Under the pieces are notes generated by a model, which saw only the letters and a list, made by a program, of their open reading frames with translations, did not search any database and was not told where the DNA came from. Below are positions 61,427 through 64,000 of a stretch of 64,000 nucleotides of DNA, in pieces; within the stretch, counting starts at the first letter, position 1, and each line of letters begins with the position of its first letter. Source of the DNA: Aristaeella lactis (GTDB lineage: Bacteria; Bacillota; Clostridia; Christensenellales; Aristaeellaceae); the NCBI RefSeq assembly GCF_018118585.1, contig NZ_CP069421.1:2232001-2296000 (forward strand), given 5' to 3'. Both the position numbers and the translations under genes were made by a program.

Positions 61427-61951
61427 TTATGGTTTTTCAGGAGTTTGTCCTGCCGGCGGAAGCTTGCCCGCGTAACGCAGGTGGTCTGACAGGGAGATTC
61501 CGATCCTTACGGTTTTACCGTTCTCATAGAAGTTGAAAACATCCTCAAACCACATCCTGCACTGTGCTTCGGAAATGAGTTTTTCCCTGCAGAAACCTGC
61601 TTCGTCATCTGCGTAACAAAAGAATAAAATGGGATACTCATACTGCAGGCTTTCGGGGAGGCCCCGCCACAGGGTGTACAGGTGTTCCCCCAGGAAGTCC
61701 AGGGATTTGCCTTCCCAGGTCTCCCGCAGATACCGCATGAGGTACCTGCCGAAAGTGTCCGGGTCATACTTTGTCCCGTTATCCGCCATATACAGGGTAT
61801 GGACCGCCGCGTCCTTCAGGGACAGGTACTGCAGTTCCAGCATGTCTTCCCTGCCCTGCAGCGTCATTTCGTTCAGCAGGTCCTGATACTGCTTTCCGGT
61901 GTCAAAGCCGTTCGCGTACAGGATGGCCAGGGCATAGAGTTCCTCAAACAT
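61427..61951 (-). CDS. Unknown protein downstream of the DUF2828 gene
   Basis: About 174 residues from ATG 61951 (GAAGGAG). Helical, soluble, aromatic-rich (ILFFCYADDEAGFCREKLI). It begins 17 bases after the DUF2828 gene, so it is in the same operon and may take part in the same RNP. No family recognised. Confidence 0.65.
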   Translation of the reverse strand: MFEELYALAILYANGFDTGKQYQDLLNEMTLQGREDMLELQYLSLKDAAVHTLYMADNGTKYDPDTFGRYLMRYLRETWEGKSLDFLGEHLYTLWRGLPESLQYEYPILFFCYADDEAGFCREKLISEAQCRMWFEDVFNFYENGKTVRIGISLSDHLRYAGKLPPAGQTPEKP

Positions 61952-61968
61952 TTTCTTTCTCCTTCTGT

Positions 61969-63435
61969 TTACGCGCAGACGGGCGCGTACCGTTCGCTGC
62001 ACAGGATCCGCAGCATAACCGTTGCCGGGTTGTAGTTCCCGCCGGTCACCATCTCGAAGGTCCGGGGTGTGCAGCCGCTGACCAGGGCAACGCCCTGCTC
62101 GTTCATGCGGACGGGCTGCTGCATGTTCCGGCTCTGGACGTTCCAGAAGACCACCTTCGGCAGGTTATATCCGTGGGCCTCAAACTGCTGCTTCGCGTAT
62201 TCGAAGTTCGTCAGGGACGAATCCTCCGCGCACCGGTCAAACTCCATATCGGAGATGATGTACAGGGTTTCCGGCATTTCCGACTGGGGTATGCGGTATT
62301 TGACCGCCGTGTCCAGGATCAGGTCAAAGACCTTCCGGATGTTGGTGGTCGAGACCTCATTGAAGAGCCTGCAGTAACGTACCTTGTCCACGATGTCTTT
62401 TCCGTCGATGGTGACCAGCTGGGGCGTACGGGAGAAGGTGATGAACCGGTTATGGAATTCTCCCCGGTTCCGTTCCGCGAAGTAGATTCCCAGAGACAGG
62501 GCCACCGTAGCCGGGACCGGATTCCCGCAGGAATACATGGAGCCGGACCCGTCGATGACGCACAGGGCGTTGCCTTCCGGCGCAAAATCCTCCAGCGCGT
62601 TCCAGGTGACGTCCAGCGCCTTCCTGTCAAACGCGGTCCCGCGGAAGTCCAGCGCCTTCCGCACGATGTCATAGGGATAGAGCGTGCCGGTGTGCATGGT
62701 AGCCTCTCCCCGCTCCACAGAAGCCAGGAAAGCGGCGTACCGTTCCCTGTCATGGTTCCGGAAGGCAAACCGGTATTTCAGCAGTGCCCATGCGGGCTGG
62801 GCCGCGTAGTCGAAAGTATAATCCTTCTCCCGCAGGTTGTTTTCTATAATCTTAATCTTTGCCCGGAGCTTTACCAGCGTTTTCCGGTACTGTTCTTCCG
62901 TCATGCCCAGCGCTTTTGCGATCCGCTTTCCCATCCGGCAGGCCTCTTTATTGGAGGTGTTGACGGAAGGCAGCCACTTGCCCAGCAGGGAGACTTCTTC
63001 CCCGTTTTCCAGGGCAGCCAGGTCCTTTTTCAGCTGCTCCCGGATCACGGCCAGGGCATCCTTTTCGCATTTGGTTCCCAGCAGCACCGTCAGGTCGTCC
63101 CAGCGGCCGTACTCACTGACAAGCCGCAGGTTCTTCCGGACGGATTCGGGATGCACATCGGCCAGATGCCTCAGGATCGTCCGGAATACCCGGCGTTCTC
63201 CCAGGCCGCCCCGGACATCCCGGCAATAGAACAGCATCTTCATGGCCAGGTCCGGATCCTCATCATACGCAAGCGCAAAACGGAAGATGATATCCTGATC
63301 GCTGGCGCGCCGCAGTGCCCCGATGGTCCCGAACAGGTCCACACAGTCCGATCCGGAAGTCCGCAGGGTGACCGCGCCGTTTTCTGTCAGGGTGCGGGTG
63401 CTGCCCCTCAGCATATCCATCAGTTCCTTAAGCAT
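61969..63435 (-). CDS. DUF2828 protein: TROVE/Ro60-like helical domain with vWA
   Basis: About 488 residues from ATG 63435 (GGAGG upstream); a longer frame would run into the tRNA-like RNAs. The helical part has FYCRDVRGGLGERRVF and YGRWDDLTVLLG, typical of DUF2828. The C-terminal vWA has the MIDAS motif VIDGSGSM. DUF2828 is related to the TROVE-vWA superfamily (Ro60), which binds Y RNAs and misfolded RNAs. The genomic neighbours (tRNA-like RNAs, WYL regulator) fit an RNA-binding role. Cytoplasmic. Confidence 0.85.
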   Translation of the reverse strand: MLKELMDMLRGSTRTLTENGAVTLRTSGSDCVDLFGTIGALRRASDQDIIFRFALAYDEDPDLAMKMLFYCRDVRGGLGERRVFRTILRHLADVHPESVRKNLRLVSEYGRWDDLTVLLGTKCEKDALAVIREQLKKDLAALENGEEVSLLGKWLPSVNTSNKEACRMGKRIAKALGMTEEQYRKTLVKLRAKIKIIENNLREKDYTFDYAAQPAWALLKYRFAFRNHDRERYAAFLASVERGEATMHTGTLYPYDIVRKALDFRGTAFDRKALDVTWNALEDFAPEGNALCVIDGSGSMYSCGNPVPATVALSLGIYFAERNRGEFHNRFITFSRTPQLVTIDGKDIVDKVRYCRLFNEVSTTNIRKVFDLILDTAVKYRIPQSEMPETLYIISDMEFDRCAEDSSLTNFEYAKQQFEAHGYNLPKVVFWNVQSRNMQQPVRMNEQGVALVSGCTPRTFEMVTGGNYNPATVMLRILCSERYAPVCA

Positions 63436-63473
63436 TGTTTTATCCTCCTCTTTGCACGAATCACTCAAAAGAC

Positions 63474-63537
63474 AAGATGCCCGGGGAGTTGAACCCCGCT
63501 CCTGTAAGGTGCCGCCATTTAATGCTGCAGGCATCTT
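63474..63537 (-). ncRNA. tRNA-like RNA 1 (64 nt, no anticodon arm)
   Basis: Acceptor-like stem AAGATGCC/GGCATCTT, T-arm CGGGG-TTCAACT-CCCCG with a canonical 7-base T-loop directly joined to the acceptor, and a minimal hairpin CCT-TAC-AGG where an anticodon arm would be. The 5' half (TGCAGCATTAAATGG) matches RNA 2. It lies 38 bases upstream of the DUF2828 start on the same strand. Confidence 0.7.
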
Positions 63538-63548
63538 TTGAAAGGTAC

Positions 63549-63614
63549 AAGATGCTTTTGGGATTTGAACCCTTTCCCTCGCGGGACAGACCTTTGAACT
63601 GCTGCAAGCATCTT
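63549..63614 (-). ncRNA. tRNA-like RNA 2 (66 nt, no anticodon arm)
   Basis: Acceptor-like stem AAGATGCTT/AAGCATCTT, T-arm-like GGG-TTCAAAT-CCC, and a TCCC-GCGA-GGGA hairpin instead of an anticodon arm. It shares AAGATGCYTGCAGCA with RNA 1 and is 11 bases from it: a tandem pair. Confidence 0.7.
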
Positions 63615-63631
63615 CCAGAGCCTAGGCGCGT

Positions 63632-63747
63632 GGTCCCTTCCTGAAGCCGTATGGACCTGAACACCGGGGGAAGGAAAGCCTTCCAATTGCTTCACGGTGC
63701 CTGCATAGACTGACTGCTGTCAGCGCCTCCTGATCACCGGGGTGATC
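63632..63747 (-). ncRNA. Additional structured region (multi-hairpin), possible RNA 3
   Basis: Four stems: 63632-63636/63653-63657 (GGTCC), 63662-63666/63695-63699 (CACCG) enclosing 63669-63674/63679-63684 (GGAAGG), 63710-63714/63719-63723 (CTGAC) and 63732-63738/63741-63747 (GATCACC). It contains GTTCAGGTCC, like a diverged T-loop. Position between the WYL gene and RNA 2 suggests a longer Y-RNA-like transcript, but the fold is unproven. Confidence 0.45.
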
Positions 63748-63817
63748 TGCTCTGCATGCTCAGAGTATCAGGTTGTAAAAAGAAGTTCATGGAAAAAAAG
63801 TTGCGAACTCTGTTTTT

Positions 63818-64000
63818 TCAGGTTTCGTTTCGCCTGACCTGGCGTTCGATCCGCTCCCGGATAAGGGCGGCGAAGCTGTCCGGTCCGGTGACCTTCAGCA
63901 GGGGCCCGAAGGACAGGATGCGGATCACCAGCTCCGTTTCATCGTCCTTCCGGTACTGCAGGGTCATGCGGTAGGTGTTCTCCCCCATGCGCTCCGTCTT
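63818..64000 (-). CDS. WYL-domain transcriptional regulator, C-terminal part (runs off the window)
   Basis: The last 60 codons only: YRMTLQYRKDDETELVIRIL, then SFGPLLKVTGPDSF and AALIRERIERQ, matching the C-terminal WCX/WYL extension of HTH-WYL regulators. Stop at 63818-63820. WYL regulators often accompany RNA-repair (RtcB/Ro) and defence loci. N-terminal HTH and WYL core are outside the window. Confidence 0.7.
   Translation of the reverse strand, partial: KTERMGENTYRMTLQYRKDDETELVIRILSFGPLLKVTGPDSFAALIRERIERQVRRNET

Noticed and set aside
61771-63492. A 573-codon plus-strand open frame opposite the DUF2828 gene
   Set aside because: No ribosome site, low-complexity Pro/Arg/Gln/His-rich translation, and it lies exactly antisense to a well-supported family protein; typical GC-rich shadow.
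63474-63614. Two ordinary tRNA genes
   Set aside because: They have T-arms and acceptor stems but no 7-base anticodon loop and too few bases for D and anticodon arms.
63632-63700. SRP (4.5S) RNA, because of a TTCAGGTCC segment
   Set aside because: The GGAA-tetraloop and symmetrical internal loop of the SRP domain are not formed; the stems found do not match.

Overview
The window looks like a chromosomal segment of a Bacillota/Clostridia-type bacterium. The evidence is strong AGGAGG-type ribosome binding sites, an S-box-like riboswitch, a DUF3048 (YerB-type) exported protein, a CpsB/YwqE-type phosphatase, DUF4214 and BspA-type leucine-rich repeats, and clostridial-style phage holin relics. 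A gut or rumen Clostridia lineage is an inference from this gene mix, not something the sequence proves. Two compositions alternate. A GC-rich backbone occupies about 1-10 kb and 58-64 kb. An AT-rich accessory island of about 47 kb (roughly 10.4-57.3 kb) lies between them.

Left backbone (1-10 kb): a partial Crp/Fnr regulator, pyroglutamyl peptidase, a DUF3048 exported protein, a small Cys-rich secreted protein, a membrane diguanylate cyclase, an ADP-ribosylglycohydrolase, a CpsB/YwqE phosphatase, an XRE regulator fused to a (p)ppGpp-hydrolase-like HD domain, two unknown genes behind an S-box-like riboswitch, and a membrane-anchored coiled-coil protein. Two arrays of short hairpins separated by an AATTCAT spacer lie here; a third lies at 11.5 kb.

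Island part 1 (10.4-24.3 kb): small secreted Cys-rich proteins and a three-gene phage packaging remnant (TerS, TerL and one more). Next comes a cassette bounded by diverged inverted repeats (14.4 and 19.7 kb). It carries a ThsA-type SIR2-SLOG effector next to an unusual SEFIR/TIR-P-loop NTPase, plus a NUDIX hydrolase; I read this as a variant Thoeris-like system. Then follow a DUF6338-like membrane protein operon, holin relics, a divergent pair of single-TM proteins and a tRNA-Arg 3'-half that is probably an attachment-site scar.

Island part 2 (24.3-34.5 kb): a pseudogene, then a three-gene operon (methyltransferase, 2TM-beta-barrel protein resembling Cap15, Gfo/Idh-like oxidoreductase) lying between two decayed holin copies. 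After it come a WD40 fragment, a Mesh1/SpoT-type HD hydrolase, an HNH nuclease behind a second, decayed riboswitch copy, an exported zincin, a PD-(D/E)XK nuclease and a second XRE-HD paralogue.

Island part 3 (34.5-51.4 kb): a dense restriction/defence block, all on the minus strand. A seven-gene run encodes an HTH protein, a C5-methyltransferase, a DUF3883 protein, a second C5-methyltransferase, a GHKL-ATPase/SF1-helicase giant, Vsr and an SRA-like reader. It is followed by Mrr, an HNH nuclease, a zinc-ribbon-array nuclease, a GmrSD-like DUF262/DUF1524 protein and a macrodomain protein. Island part 4 (51.5-57.3 kb) holds large exported proteins with repeats. Right backbone (58-64 kb): exported proteins, an M48 peptidase, and a DUF2828 vWA (Ro60-like) protein preceded by two tandem tRNA-like RNAs and a further structured stretch, next to a WYL regulator. 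This is a candidate Ro/Y-RNA-type RNP locus.
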